From Sphingobacterium bambusae (GTDB lineage: Bacteria > Bacteroidota > Bacteroidia > Sphingobacteriales > Sphingobacteriaceae): DNA of 64,000 bases. Both the position numbers and the translations under genes were made by a program. This document shows positions 27,177 through 35,346 of this stretch, one piece after another (the stretch's first letter is position 1; the number at the start of each line of letters is the position of its first letter). Location: assembly GCF_033955345.1 (NCBI RefSeq), contig NZ_CP138332.1, positions 2,852,001 to 2,916,000 on the forward strand, in the 5' to 3' direction. The notes below the pieces were generated by a model. It made no database searches. It saw nothing but the letters and a program-made list of their open reading frames with translations, and had not been told where the DNA came from.

Positions 27177-27819
27177 GAAACAAGCGGTTTTAGACGCTAT
27201 TTTAACGCAGGGGATGCTTCCTCTGTTCTTCCATGCAGATGCGCAGGAGAGTGTGACCATCGTGCACACCCTATATGCTGCAGGCATCCGTGTTTTCGAA
27301 TTTACCAACCGAGGTGCCGAGGCCGGTGCCGTATTCCAAGCGCTGGTTGAGGCGCGTGATGCCGATATGCCGGGGCTCTACTTGGGCATTGGCACCATCA
27401 AGAATACCGAGGAAGCCGAGCAGTTTTTGGCCTTGGGGGCCGATTTTATTGTGGCGCCCATTGTAACGCCTGCCGTGGGCGAGCTGGTGCACAACGCGGG
27501 GCTCCTGTGGGTGCCGGGCTGTATGACGCCTACGGAAATCGCCTTTGCGCAAAGCCATGGTGCTTCCCTAATTAAGCTTTTTCCGGCCAATATCTTGGGG
27601 CCTGGCTTTCTGTCGGCCATCCGCGAGCTCTTTAAGGGGCAGCTGTTTATCCCGACTGGGGGCGTCGATCTAGAGATTGGCAACCTTACGGACTGGTTCA
27701 AGGCCGGTGTATGTGCCGTCGGTATGGGCAGCAAGCTGATCGATCCGAAGCGTGTGGAGGGACTCGCCGAAAGAACAGCGCAAGCCTTGGCCTTGGTCAA
27801 GCAGGCTCAACAACATTAA
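27169..27819 (+). CDS. kdgA: 2-dehydro-3-deoxyphosphogluconate aldolase (KDPG aldolase)
   Basis: 216 aa class I aldolase of the KDPG/KHG family. The Schiff-base lysine is Lys136 in GASLIKLFPAN, and the proton-transfer Glu44 lies in VFEFTNRG. The phosphate-binding segment PTGGVDLE is also present. It splits KDPG into pyruvate and glyceraldehyde-3-phosphate, ending the galacturonate route encoded from 21581. Translationally coupled to kdgK and followed by a strong hairpin before the permease gene. Confidence 0.95.
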   Translation: MSKKQAVLDAILTQGMLPLFFHADAQESVTIVHTLYAAGIRVFEFTNRGAEAGAVFQALVEARDADMPGLYLGIGTIKNTEEAEQFLALGADFIVAPIVTPAVGELVHNAGLLWVPGCMTPTEIAFAQSHGASLIKLFPANILGPGFLSAIRELFKGQLFIPTGGVDLEIGNLTDWFKAGVCAVGMGSKLIDPKRVEGLAERTAQALALVKQAQQH

Positions 27820-27822
27820 TCC

Positions 27823-27855
27823 GTTGCGCTGCGCGCTTTGCGGGCGCAGCGCAAC
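27823..27855 (+). promoter_or_regulatory. Intercistronic stem-loop between kdgA and the permease gene
   Basis: Perfect 12-bp GC-rich stem (GTTGCGCTGCGC / GCGCAGCGCAAC) with a 9-base loop, 3 bp after the kdgA stop. There is no T run, so it may be a 3'-end stabilising stem or a partial terminator that lowers downstream expression. Confidence 0.6.
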
Positions 27856-27925
27856 TATAAACCTATACTTCGTAAACCACAATTTTTGATATTTTTATTT
27901 TAACGTTTTAATTTCCAAGCTACCA

Positions 27926-29374
27926 ATGACGAATGATAAAAAGGGAAACTACAGATGGACCATATGCGCCCTTCTGTTTTTCGCAACCACGATAAACTAC
28001 ATGGACCGACAGGTGCTTTCACTCACTTGGAAGGATTTCATCAGCCCCGAATTTCACTGGACCAATAGCGACTATGGCCTTATCACGGCGCTGTTTTCTA
28101 TTTTCTACGCCGTAAGTATGCTCTTCGCGGGGCCTTTCGTCGATTGGATGGATACCAAAAAAGGCTTTCTTTGGGCCATCGGTATATGGTCTATAGGTGC
28201 TATTCTGCACGCTTTCTGTGGCATCGCTACCTCAGGTATTGTGGCTGGCGAATGGTTTGTGGGCTTCGAAGGTGCCAAGCATGCCATAGGGCAGGTCAAT
28301 GATGTTGCCCGTGTTATCAGTGTCAGTGTCGTCCTTTTTATCTTTGCGCGCTTTGTGCTGGCCGTGGGTGAAGCCGGAAATTTCCCTGCTGCCATTAAGG
28401 CTACGGCCGAGTACTTTCCCAAGAAAGACCGGGCATTGGCCACCAGTATCTTCAATGCTGGTGCTACCATCGGTGCCTTAGCGGCTCCCTTGACCATTCC
28501 GGTTATCGCGGCCTACTGGGGATGGGAAATGTCCTTTATTATCATTGGTGCCTTGGGCTTTGTATGGATGGGCTTTTGGGTATTTCTATACAAGAAGCCC
28601 CACCGCAACCCCAAGGTCAACGCTGCCGAACTAGCTTACATCATGCAGGATGGCGACCACGAAGAGGAAACGACGCCCGAAGTGGCGGTGCCTGTGGTCA
28701 AGAAAAAAATGTCTTTGGGAGCCTGCTTTAAGTACAAGCAAACATGGGCCTTTGCCTTCGGTAAATTTATGACCGATGGGGTGTGGTGGTTCTTCCTATT
28801 CTGGATGCCGGCCTATCTTTCGGCAGTGTATGATATCAAATCGTCGGACACACAGGGGCAGTTGGCCATCTTTGTGCTCTATTTGATTACGTTACTATCG
28901 ATTATCGGGGGCTGGTTGCCCAGCTACTTTGTGGATAAAAAAGGTCTTAACCCCTACGATGGCCGTATGAAGTCCATGCTTATCTTCGCCTTTGTGCCGT
29001 TGGCGGTATTGTTTGCGCAGCCTTTGGGGCATATCTCTTATTGGATTCCCGTGCTGTTGATCGGCTTGGCTGGTGCAGCGCACCAATCGTGGTCGGCCAA
29101 TATTTTCTCTACCGTGGGCGACATGTTTCCGCGGCGCGCCATTGCTACCGTTACCGGTATTGGCGGTTTGGCCGGCGGTGTGGGCTCCACCTTTATCAAC
29201 TTCTTTTCGGGCAAGCTGTTTGACCATGCCAAGGAAACACAGATGGCCTTTATGGGCTTTCAAGGTGAAGAGGCTGGTTATTTTATCGTGTTTTCCTTCT
29301 GTGCCGTGGCTTACCTGATCGCCTGGACGGTGATGAAGACTTTGGTGCCGCGCATGCAGGTGATCACCGACTAA
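27926..29374 (+). CDS. exuT: MFS hexuronate permease (ExuT/anion:cation symporter family)
   Basis: 482 aa inner-membrane transporter with about 12 hydrophobic segments. It begins with the ExuT-like WTICALLFFATTINYMDRQVLSLTW. The loop VDWMDTKKGF after helix 2 and FVLAVGEAGNFPAAIKATAEYFPKK in helix 4 match the ACS (hexuronate/glucarate) family. It would import free galacturonate or glucuronate liberated by the periplasmic enzymes. It is longer than ExuT of E. coli through an insertion after helix 3 (about residues 108-140) and the central loop. Confidence 0.88.
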   Translation: MTNDKKGNYRWTICALLFFATTINYMDRQVLSLTWKDFISPEFHWTNSDYGLITALFSIFYAVSMLFAGPFVDWMDTKKGFLWAIGIWSIGAILHAFCGIATSGIVAGEWFVGFEGAKHAIGQVNDVARVISVSVVLFIFARFVLAVGEAGNFPAAIKATAEYFPKKDRALATSIFNAGATIGALAAPLTIPVIAAYWGWEMSFIIIGALGFVWMGFWVFLYKKPHRNPKVNAAELAYIMQDGDHEEETTPEVAVPVVKKKMSLGACFKYKQTWAFAFGKFMTDGVWWFFLFWMPAYLSAVYDIKSSDTQGQLAIFVLYLITLLSIIGGWLPSYFVDKKGLNPYDGRMKSMLIFAFVPLAVLFAQPLGHISYWIPVLLIGLAGAAHQSWSANIFSTVGDMFPRRAIATVTGIGGLAGGVGSTFINFFSGKLFDHAKETQMAFMGFQGEEAGYFIVFSFCAVAYLIAWTVMKTLVPRMQVITD

Positions 29375-29415
29375 AAGATCGACTTATTTTAATACCTACC
29401 TAAATAATTTTAACC

Positions 29416-31035
29416 ATGCAGTTAGATTTAGAAAGCATATTCTACGGGGATGAAGATATCCCCGTAGAATATGCCCTGCAAGAACAGATCGACCAGCGCG
29501 AGTTCTTGTCGAATGGCGAGATGTTGCCCTGGACGGGCGAAGTCAGCGAGGTGTTCTCGCCCATTTGTGTGAAAACCAAAGATGGCATTCAACGAAAGCG
29601 TATCGGCAGTTATCCGGTATGTACGGAGAAGGAATCTATGGAGGCCTTGGATGCTGCGGTGAAGGCTTATGATAATGGTCGCGGCGAATGGCCCACCATG
29701 AGTGTGGCTGATAGGATTGCCTGCGTGGAGCGTTTTACGCAGCAGATGATCGAGAAAAAGGATATCGTGGTGAAGCTGATTATGTGGGAGATCGGCAAGT
29801 CCTACACAGATTCGGTGAAGGAGTTTGACCGCACGGTGGAATATATCTACGCCACGATCGATGCGTTGAAGGATGTGGATCGCGATTCCTCGCGCTTCCA
29901 GATCGAGCAGGGTATCATTGCGCAGATTCGCCGCTCGCCTTTGGGCGTGGTGCTTTGTATGGGGCCCTTCAACTACCCGTTGAATGAAACCTTTACTACG
30001 CTTATCCCGGCGCTTATTATGGGCAATACGCTTTTATTTAAACCACCAAAGCATGGTACGCTGTTGCATTATCCCCTGCTGGAGGCCTTCCGGGCTAGTT
30101 TTCCAAAGGGGGTGGTGAATACCATTTATGGCCGGGGCAACAAGATTGTTCCACAGCTGATGCAGTCGGGCAAGATCAATGTGCTCACGCTGATCGGCTC
30201 TAGCCGTGTGGCCGATGAGCTGAAGAAGTTGCACCCTCGTGTAAATCGCCTGCGCGCTATCTTGGGCTTGGATGCCAAGAATGCGGCCATCGTTACCAAA
30301 GATGCCGACCTCGACCTTGCGGTCTCAGAAACGGTGCTGGGTTCGCTTTCCTTCAATGGGCAGCGCTGCACGGCACTTAAGATTATCTATGTACACCGTA
30401 GCATCGCACAGGAGTTTTTGAAAAGGCTGAGCGCAGAGGTGGGCAAGCTGAAATATGGTATGCCTTGGGAGCAAGGCGTGGCGCTAACCCCGCTGCCCGA
30501 GGTCAACAAGCCGGCCTACCTAACAGAATGCTTGGAAGACGCGAAGAGCCACGGCGCTAAAGTGGTGAACGAGCATGGTGGAGAGACCTTGGCTTCGTTC
30601 TTCTACCCGGCTATTGTTTATCCAGTTAATGCGCAGATGAAGCTGTACCGCGAAGAGCAGTTTGGTCCGGTGATTCCGGTGGTTCCTTTTGACGATTTGG
30701 AAGAGCCAATCGAATACCTCATTGAGTCCTCGCACGGACAGCAGGTGAGTATCTTTAGCAACAATGCGGCGGTAGTCTCGTCCTTAATCGATCCCTTGGT
30801 TAATCAAGTGAGCCGTGTCAATGTCAATAGCCAATGCCAGCGTGGTCCAGATACGTTCCCTTTTACAGGGCGTAAAGATAGTGCCGAAGGTACGCTGTCT
30901 GTTGTGGATGCCTTGCGCTCGTTCTCTATACGTTCGTTGGTAGCCACTAAGAATACGGATAAGAACAAGAAATTGCTGAACGAGATTGTGGGGGATAATA
31001 GCTCCAACTTCCTGAGCACAAAGTATATTTTCTAA
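29416..31035 (+). CDS. GapN-like NADP-dependent aldehyde dehydrogenase lacking the ELGGK glutamate
   Basis: 539 aa ALDH-superfamily protein, closest in style to non-phosphorylating glyceraldehyde-3-phosphate dehydrogenase (GapN). Catalytic Cys318 is in FNGQRCTALK and the oxyanion Asn186 in GPFNYPLNE. At the ELGGK position, exactly 34 residues before the Cys as in GapN, it reads GLDAK (Gly284 for Glu). Coupling to the pathway makes sense: KdgA yields glyceraldehyde-3-phosphate, and GapN would give 3-phosphoglycerate plus NADPH. Oxidation of another aldehyde cannot be excluded. The 5' coding part holds a 16-bp perfect hairpin. Confidence 0.82.
   Translation: MQLDLESIFYGDEDIPVEYALQEQIDQREFLSNGEMLPWTGEVSEVFSPICVKTKDGIQRKRIGSYPVCTEKESMEALDAAVKAYDNGRGEWPTMSVADRIACVERFTQQMIEKKDIVVKLIMWEIGKSYTDSVKEFDRTVEYIYATIDALKDVDRDSSRFQIEQGIIAQIRRSPLGVVLCMGPFNYPLNETFTTLIPALIMGNTLLFKPPKHGTLLHYPLLEAFRASFPKGVVNTIYGRGNKIVPQLMQSGKINVLTLIGSSRVADELKKLHPRVNRLRAILGLDAKNAAIVTKDADLDLAVSETVLGSLSFNGQRCTALKIIYVHRSIAQEFLKRLSAEVGKLKYGMPWEQGVALTPLPEVNKPAYLTECLEDAKSHGAKVVNEHGGETLASFFYPAIVYPVNAQMKLYREEQFGPVIPVVPFDDLEEPIEYLIESSHGQQVSIFSNNAAVVSSLIDPLVNQVSRVNVNSQCQRGPDTFPFTGRKDSAEGTLSVVDALRSFSIRSLVATKNTDKNKKLLNEIVGDNSSNFLSTKYIF
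29435..29474 (+). promoter_or_regulatory. Perfect 16-bp hairpin inside the 5' coding region of the GapN-like gene
   Basis: Arms 29435-29450 and 29459-29474 are exact reverse complements (16 bp) with an 8-base loop TGAAGATA. The hairpin starts 20 bp after the ATG, covering codons 7-20 (SIFYGDEDIPVEYA). In mRNA this stem would sit at the ribosome entry footprint and could dampen translation. Function is not known. Confidence 0.6.
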
Positions 31036-31076
31036 TTTTTTCTTTTGGATCGGGCTGTCCAAAAAGATAATTGATC

Positions 31077-31173
31077 AAATCAAAATGCGTCATTGCGAGG
31101 AAGTATGACGAAGCAATCTGCATTTTGATTTTCTAAGATTGCTTCGTCGTCGTTCCTCCTTCTCGCAATGACG
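31077..31173. repeat. Intergenic inverted-repeat element (dispersed REP-like type)
   Basis: The left arm 31088-31119 (begins CGTCATTGCGAGGAAG) and the right arm 31136-31173 (ends TCTCGCAATGACG) are imperfect inverted copies. A nested pair of perfect 12-bp arms, AAATCAAAATGC (31077-31088) and GCATTTTGATTT (31120-31131), brackets the left half. GTCATTGCGAGGA...GAAGCAATC sequences of this kind are scattered between genes in many bacterial genomes. This, with the terminator and promoter listed separately, explains the 344-bp gap 31036-31379. Confidence 0.75.
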
Positions 31174-31255
31174 AAAGGTAGTTATGTATCTTGATTATAA
31201 CGGCATTTATCGCCGTAATAGCAAATTCATACAAACTTTTAAGTTTATAAAAAAT

Positions 31256-31286
31256 AAAAAAGACGGCGTTAAATGCCGTCTTTTTT
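31256..31286. terminator. Rho-independent terminator, potentially bidirectional
   Basis: Stem AAAAAAGACGGC / GCCGTCTTTTTT with loop GTTAAAT. A GC core of six pairs is followed by six T on the plus strand. It would end transcription of the pectin operon after the GapN-like gene, insulating the LacI gene downstream. Confidence 0.85.
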
Positions 31287-31303
31287 AAAGAAATCAAACA
31301 ACA

Positions 31304-31332
31304 TTGCCTTGTGGGTATTGGATATAAATTTT
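31304..31332 (+). promoter_or_regulatory. Candidate Bacteroidota-type promoter for the LacI regulator gene
   Basis: TTG at 31304-31306 and TAAATTTT at 31325-31332 (consensus TAnnTTTG) are 18 bp apart, about 50 bp before the ATG at 31380. This fits the -33/-7 promoter style of Bacteroidota, but the motifs are weak and unverified. Confidence 0.3.
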
Positions 31333-31379
31333 ATCATATGTCCTTATGAAATCACGTATATTACGTAATTTTACTCATC

Positions 31380-32390
31380 ATGGCGTTCGAAAACTATACG
31401 ATAAAAGATATTGCCAAGGCTTTAAACCTTTCCCCTTCCACGGTATCTAGAGCACTGCGCGACAGTTACGAGATCAGTGCGGAAACCAAGAAGCTGGTGA
31501 TGGCCTATGCCGAGAAAATCAACTACCGCGCAAACCCTATTGCGCGCAGCCTGAAGGAACGTAAGAGTTACAGCATAGGTATTATTGTGAGCGAGATTGC
31601 TAACAACTTCTTTTCGCAAGTTATCGACGGTATTGAATCGGTTGCCTATGGCAAGAACTACCAAGTCGTGATCTCGCAGACCCACGAGTCGGCCGAGCGG
31701 GAGCGCCTCAATGTGGAGCATCTCTACTCGCGGTCTACCGACGGTTTGCTGATGGCGCTCTCGGCAGAGACCAGCGATGTCAGCTACCTGCAGGATCTTA
31801 TGGCGAAAGGTTTTCCCATTGTTTTCTTTGATCGTGTTCCCGCAACTATCCCCGCGCATCGGGTGATTGCCGACAACAAGCAGGGTGGCTACGATGCGGT
31901 GCACTACCTTGCCCAAAAAGGCTGTACACGTATTGCGCATCTTACGAGTGCACGGGGGCTCTCTATTAGTAAGGAGCGCTTGGAGGGCTACAAAATGGGG
32001 CTGTTGGCGCATGGCCTAGAGGTAGATGATGCCTTGGTGAAATATTGCCAATATGGCGGTTTGCACCAAGGAGAGCTGGAGCAGGTGGTTGAAGAGCTGG
32101 CGGAAACCGACTACGACGGTATTTTCATCTCGGGCGATAAATTGACTACGGGTTACCTACAGGTGATGAACGAACGGTATGACGAAAGGATTAAGCAGGT
32201 GGCCATTGCGGGGTTCACGAACTCCAAGGTGGTCAACATCTTCTCGCCTACCATTACCGCAATTCGCCAGCCTGCCTTTGACATGGGGCAGCGGGCAGCC
32301 GAGCTGCTGATCCAGCAGATCGAGGCCAAACATGCGGCGGTCGACTTTGAAACGGTGGTGCTGCCCACAACGCTCTTGGCCAAGAAATAG
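31380..32390 (+). CDS. LacI/GalR-family transcriptional regulator, probable pectin-locus regulator
   Basis: 336 aa. The N-terminal LacI helix-turn-helix and hinge are complete: YTIKDIAKALNLSPSTVSRAL at residues 6-26 and INYRANPIARSLK at 47-59. The rest is a periplasmic-binding-protein-like sensor domain (SIGIIVSEIANNFFS at about 65-79, GGYDAVHYLAQKGCTRIAHL near 165-184). It ends the pectin/galacturonate region and has its own terminator-separated unit. The palindromes at 15575-15598 and 17539-17572 have the CG-centred spacing expected of LacI-family operators. The inducer is probably galacturonate or a pathway intermediate (inference). Confidence 0.92.
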   Translation: MAFENYTIKDIAKALNLSPSTVSRALRDSYEISAETKKLVMAYAEKINYRANPIARSLKERKSYSIGIIVSEIANNFFSQVIDGIESVAYGKNYQVVISQTHESAERERLNVEHLYSRSTDGLLMALSAETSDVSYLQDLMAKGFPIVFFDRVPATIPAHRVIADNKQGGYDAVHYLAQKGCTRIAHLTSARGLSISKERLEGYKMGLLAHGLEVDDALVKYCQYGGLHQGELEQVVEELAETDYDGIFISGDKLTTGYLQVMNERYDERIKQVAIAGFTNSKVVNIFSPTITAIRQPAFDMGQRAAELLIQQIEAKHAAVDFETVVLPTTLLAKK

Positions 32391-32469
32391 CAGCCTACAC
32401 CGATCAATCATCGTCCATCGATCGCCAACGGCGAGGCGATCAAAAAATGCGAATAGCCAACAAAATAGC

Positions 32470-32994
32470 ATGAGAAATTATACGATACGTCAAGTCAGCG
32501 CTTACGATGCGCAGCTGCTGAAAGGGCTAGCCGCCCTAACCGTGGATGTGGTGGCGGGCAATGCTTCCATCGGATTTATGGACGATCTTAACCTTGAAAA
32601 GGCCAGTCTCTTCTGGGCGGATGTATTCGAGCGGGTACTTGCGGAAAAGGTTGTTTTATTGATCGCGACAGACGATGCTACCGGTCAGGTTATCGGCACG
32701 GTGCAGCTGCATGTTGCCCAACCCGACAATCAGCCCCATCGCGCGGATGTGGCAAAGATGCAGGTGCATAGCCAAGCGCGGCGCTTGGGCATTGGCGAGC
32801 AGCTGTTGCTGGCCATCGAAGTAGCTGCCAAGAAACAGGGAAAACATATATTGGTGCTGGACACCGTAACGGGTAGCCCGGCCTCCTTTCTCTACCAAAA
32901 GCTGGGCTGGATAAAGGTGGGCGACATCCCCGAATATGCGCTATTCCCTGATGGTGACTATTGCAGCACCACCTATTTCTATAAGAAGCTCTAA
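32470..32994 (+). CDS. GNAT-family N-acetyltransferase
   Basis: 174 aa from the ATG at 32470 (MRNYTIRQVSAYDAQLLKGLA). The acetyl-CoA-binding core reads VAKMQVHSQARRLGIGEQLLLAIE (about residues 96-119), matching the GNAT motif A R/Q-x-x-G-x-G. The C-terminal FLYQKLGWIKVGDIPEYAL matches motif B. The acceptor substrate is unknown; small-molecule or antibiotic-type amines are possible. Its stop overlaps the convergent MFS gene by 4 bp. Confidence 0.85.
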   Translation: MRNYTIRQVSAYDAQLLKGLAALTVDVVAGNASIGFMDDLNLEKASLFWADVFERVLAEKVVLLIATDDATGQVIGTVQLHVAQPDNQPHRADVAKMQVHSQARRLGIGEQLLLAIEVAAKKQGKHILVLDTVTGSPASFLYQKLGWIKVGDIPEYALFPDGDYCSTTYFYKKL

Positions 32995-34178
32995 GCCTTG
33001 GGTGTTTTGAAAACAGCCAAGCGGCTGGTTAGCGCAAACATCAAAAGGCCAAAACAGGCAAATACGCCAAAGGAGTAGCGGAGATCCAAAATCTCGGCGA
33101 TGTAGCCGATCAATGGCGGTCCCATCAAGAAGCCGAGGTAGCTCACGCTGGATACCATGGCCAGCGCCACGCCGGAAGAGATGGTTTTGTGTGTGCCCGC
33201 CACCGAATACACGGAAGGCACATTACAGGCTACGCCTAGTCCCACCAGCATAAAAGCGAGCGTACAGAAAATCAGCTGTGGAAAGACCACGGCACTCATC
33301 ATGCCCACAAACATCAAGATACCGCTGATCTGCAAGGTGCGCTGTCGGCCGATACGGCTGATCACGGCATCGCCAATAAAACGACCGGTGGCCATCATCA
33401 CCATAAAGGCGGCATAGCCCAAGGTGGTTAGGCTGTCGGGAGCTTTCACAATGTCGTGGAAATATACGCCACTCCAGTCAAACATGGCGCCTTCGGTAGC
33501 CATGCTGCAAAAGCCGATGACACCCAAAGAGATCAACAAGCGATCGGGCTTGAACGAAAAGGATTTTTTTTCAGCCGTTCCAGTGAGGTCCTGCAGCAGG
33601 TAGCTCCTGTTTAGCAGGATGTTGAGCAACATCATGCCCGTAACGATATAGAAATGCACGGAGGTGTTTACCTGAAAATTGAGTGTAGCCAGTCCTATAA
33701 GGGCACCCGTAAATCCGGCTATGCTCCAGGCGCCGTGAAACGACGACATAATGGACTTTTGGTACATGCGCTCGGCAAGCACTCCTTGGGTATTGACCGA
33801 TATATTGCATATGTTGCCGATGATGCCGAATAGCAGCAGCGCACCGCCGAGGTGCCAAGCATTTTGCGCAAAGGATATGCTGCACAGCACCAAGAGGTAA
33901 AGCAGGGCGCCAATGGGCATCAGCCGATGGCTGCCATACTTGCTAACCAGTTTACCGGATAGCGGCATGGTAATCAGTTGCCCGATGGGCAACATCAAGA
34001 GCACCGTTCCCAGTTGAGCCTCTGTAAGTTGCAGCTGAGCCTTGATAATCGGGATGCGGCTTGCCCAGCTCGCGAAGGCCAATCCCTGCCCGAAGTAAAA
34101 AAGGGATACGGCAAGGCGGATGCGTTGTTTGTTTTCGGGAAAGTGGGAGGCCGATGGGCTGCTTGAAGAAGATTCCAT
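32991..34178 (-). CDS. MFS transporter (YbjJ/FucP-like)
   Basis: 395 aa from the ATG at 34178; the open frame to 34247 lacks a plausible start. About 12 hydrophobic helices. The start FYFGQGLAFASWASRIPIIK and loop 2 SGKLVSKYGSHRLMP resemble the YbjJ group of major-facilitator transporters, some of which move sugars. Convergent with the GNAT gene, divergent from the GH43-like gene. Substrate unknown. Confidence 0.82.
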   Translation of the reverse strand: MESSSSSPSASHFPENKQRIRLAVSLFYFGQGLAFASWASRIPIIKAQLQLTEAQLGTVLLMLPIGQLITMPLSGKLVSKYGSHRLMPIGALLYLLVLCSISFAQNAWHLGGALLLFGIIGNICNISVNTQGVLAERMYQKSIMSSFHGAWSIAGFTGALIGLATLNFQVNTSVHFYIVTGMMLLNILLNRSYLLQDLTGTAEKKSFSFKPDRLLISLGVIGFCSMATEGAMFDWSGVYFHDIVKAPDSLTTLGYAAFMVMMATGRFIGDAVISRIGRQRTLQISGILMFVGMMSAVVFPQLIFCTLAFMLVGLGVACNVPSVYSVAGTHKTISSGVALAMVSSVSYLGFLMGPPLIGYIAEILDLRYSFGVFACFGLLMFALTSRLAVFKTPKA

Positions 34179-34274
34179 GATATGGGCTGTTTGCTGCAAA
34201 ATTACGTCAAATTTCCAATAAAAAATGCGTAACTTGTAATACATCATAAACCCTTAACATTTACCTGCAATACG

Positions 34275-35210
34275 ATGAAAAGCATTCTTTTGGGCCTATT
34301 CTCCCTTTTTATTTCCGTTGGCGCTTTTGCCCAGTCTACAGATAGCGTATGGCTGTTTTCCTACTTTGTGGGCAATGGCGAGGATGGGCTGCATTTGGCC
34401 CACAGTGCAGATGGGTTCACGTGGAACGCTATAGACAGCAAAGCTTCTTTTTTAAAGCCAGTGTTGAGCCCAGATAAGCTGATGCGGGACCCTTGTATCA
34501 TCCGCGGCAAGGACAACCGCTTCCATATGGTGTGGACGGTAAGCTGGACACAACGGGGTATCGGCTATGCTAGCTCGCCCGATCTGCTCAACTGGTCCGA
34601 GCAGCAGTATATCCCCGTTATGGAGCATGAAGCCAAGGCGCGCAACACTTGGGCACCTGAGATTACCTACGACCCAGTGCAGGACGAGTATATGATTTAT
34701 TGGGCTACCACAATTACGGGTACATTTCCCGAGACGCAGGTGCAGGAAGATAATGCCTATAACCACCGCATGTACTACGTGACTACCAAAGATTTCAAAA
34801 CGTTCTCGGACACCAAACTGCTGTATGAGCCGGGCTTTAACTGCATCGATGCCAGTATTGTGCCCTACAACGCTGGCTGGCTGATGTTTATTAAAGATGA
34901 AACCCGTGTGCCCGCACAAAAGAACCTGAAGATCGCCTTTGCCGATAAGTTGACGGGCCCCTACTCGGCCGCAAGTGCGCCCATCACGGGTAAATACTGG
35001 GCGGAAGGTCCTACGGTCACCAAGATCAATGGTCTATGGACGGTCTACTTTGATAAATATACCGAACATAAATATGGTGCTATTCAATCGGCAAACCTGA
35101 AAACCTGGGTTGATGTGTCGGATAAGGTGCAGCTGCCGAAAGGCCTGCGGCACGGCACGGTGTTTCAGGTATCCAAGGCAGAGCTACAAAAGATATTGTC
35201 GGCCAAGTAG
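34275..35210 (+). CDS. Secreted GH43-like five-bladed propeller glycosidase
   Basis: 311 aa, signal peptide about residues 1-19 (LFISVGAFAQ). Single-domain propeller of the GH43 superfamily. Asp75 in LMRDPCIIRG, WAPEITYD near residue 124, an IDAS segment (CIDASIVPY) and Glu in WAEGPTV give the expected base, modulator and acid positions. The first Asp sits later than in the enzyme at 13867, so it belongs to a different subfamily, with unknown specificity (arabino- or galactosidase). An AraC gene follows 136 bp downstream. Confidence 0.8.
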   Translation: MKSILLGLFSLFISVGAFAQSTDSVWLFSYFVGNGEDGLHLAHSADGFTWNAIDSKASFLKPVLSPDKLMRDPCIIRGKDNRFHMVWTVSWTQRGIGYASSPDLLNWSEQQYIPVMEHEAKARNTWAPEITYDPVQDEYMIYWATTITGTFPETQVQEDNAYNHRMYYVTTKDFKTFSDTKLLYEPGFNCIDASIVPYNAGWLMFIKDETRVPAQKNLKIAFADKLTGPYSAASAPITGKYWAEGPTVTKINGLWTVYFDKYTEHKYGAIQSANLKTWVDVSDKVQLPKGLRHGTVFQVSKAELQKILSAK

Positions 35211-35346
35211 TTTTGTGTTTCTTCTAGCGCTTTAGTGTGATGGTTGTGAGCAATTAAGCGTCTTTTATTTACGAATTTATTCGGCGGTTAATCTTATTTT
35301 TCGTTATTTTTAAGGAAATATCTGTGTAATAAGCTTGCTAACCGCT

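Noticed and set aside
32420..32441. Terminator after the LacI gene
   Set aside because: GATCGCC/GGCGATC forms a 7-bp stem, but it is followed by A, not T, on the plus strand.
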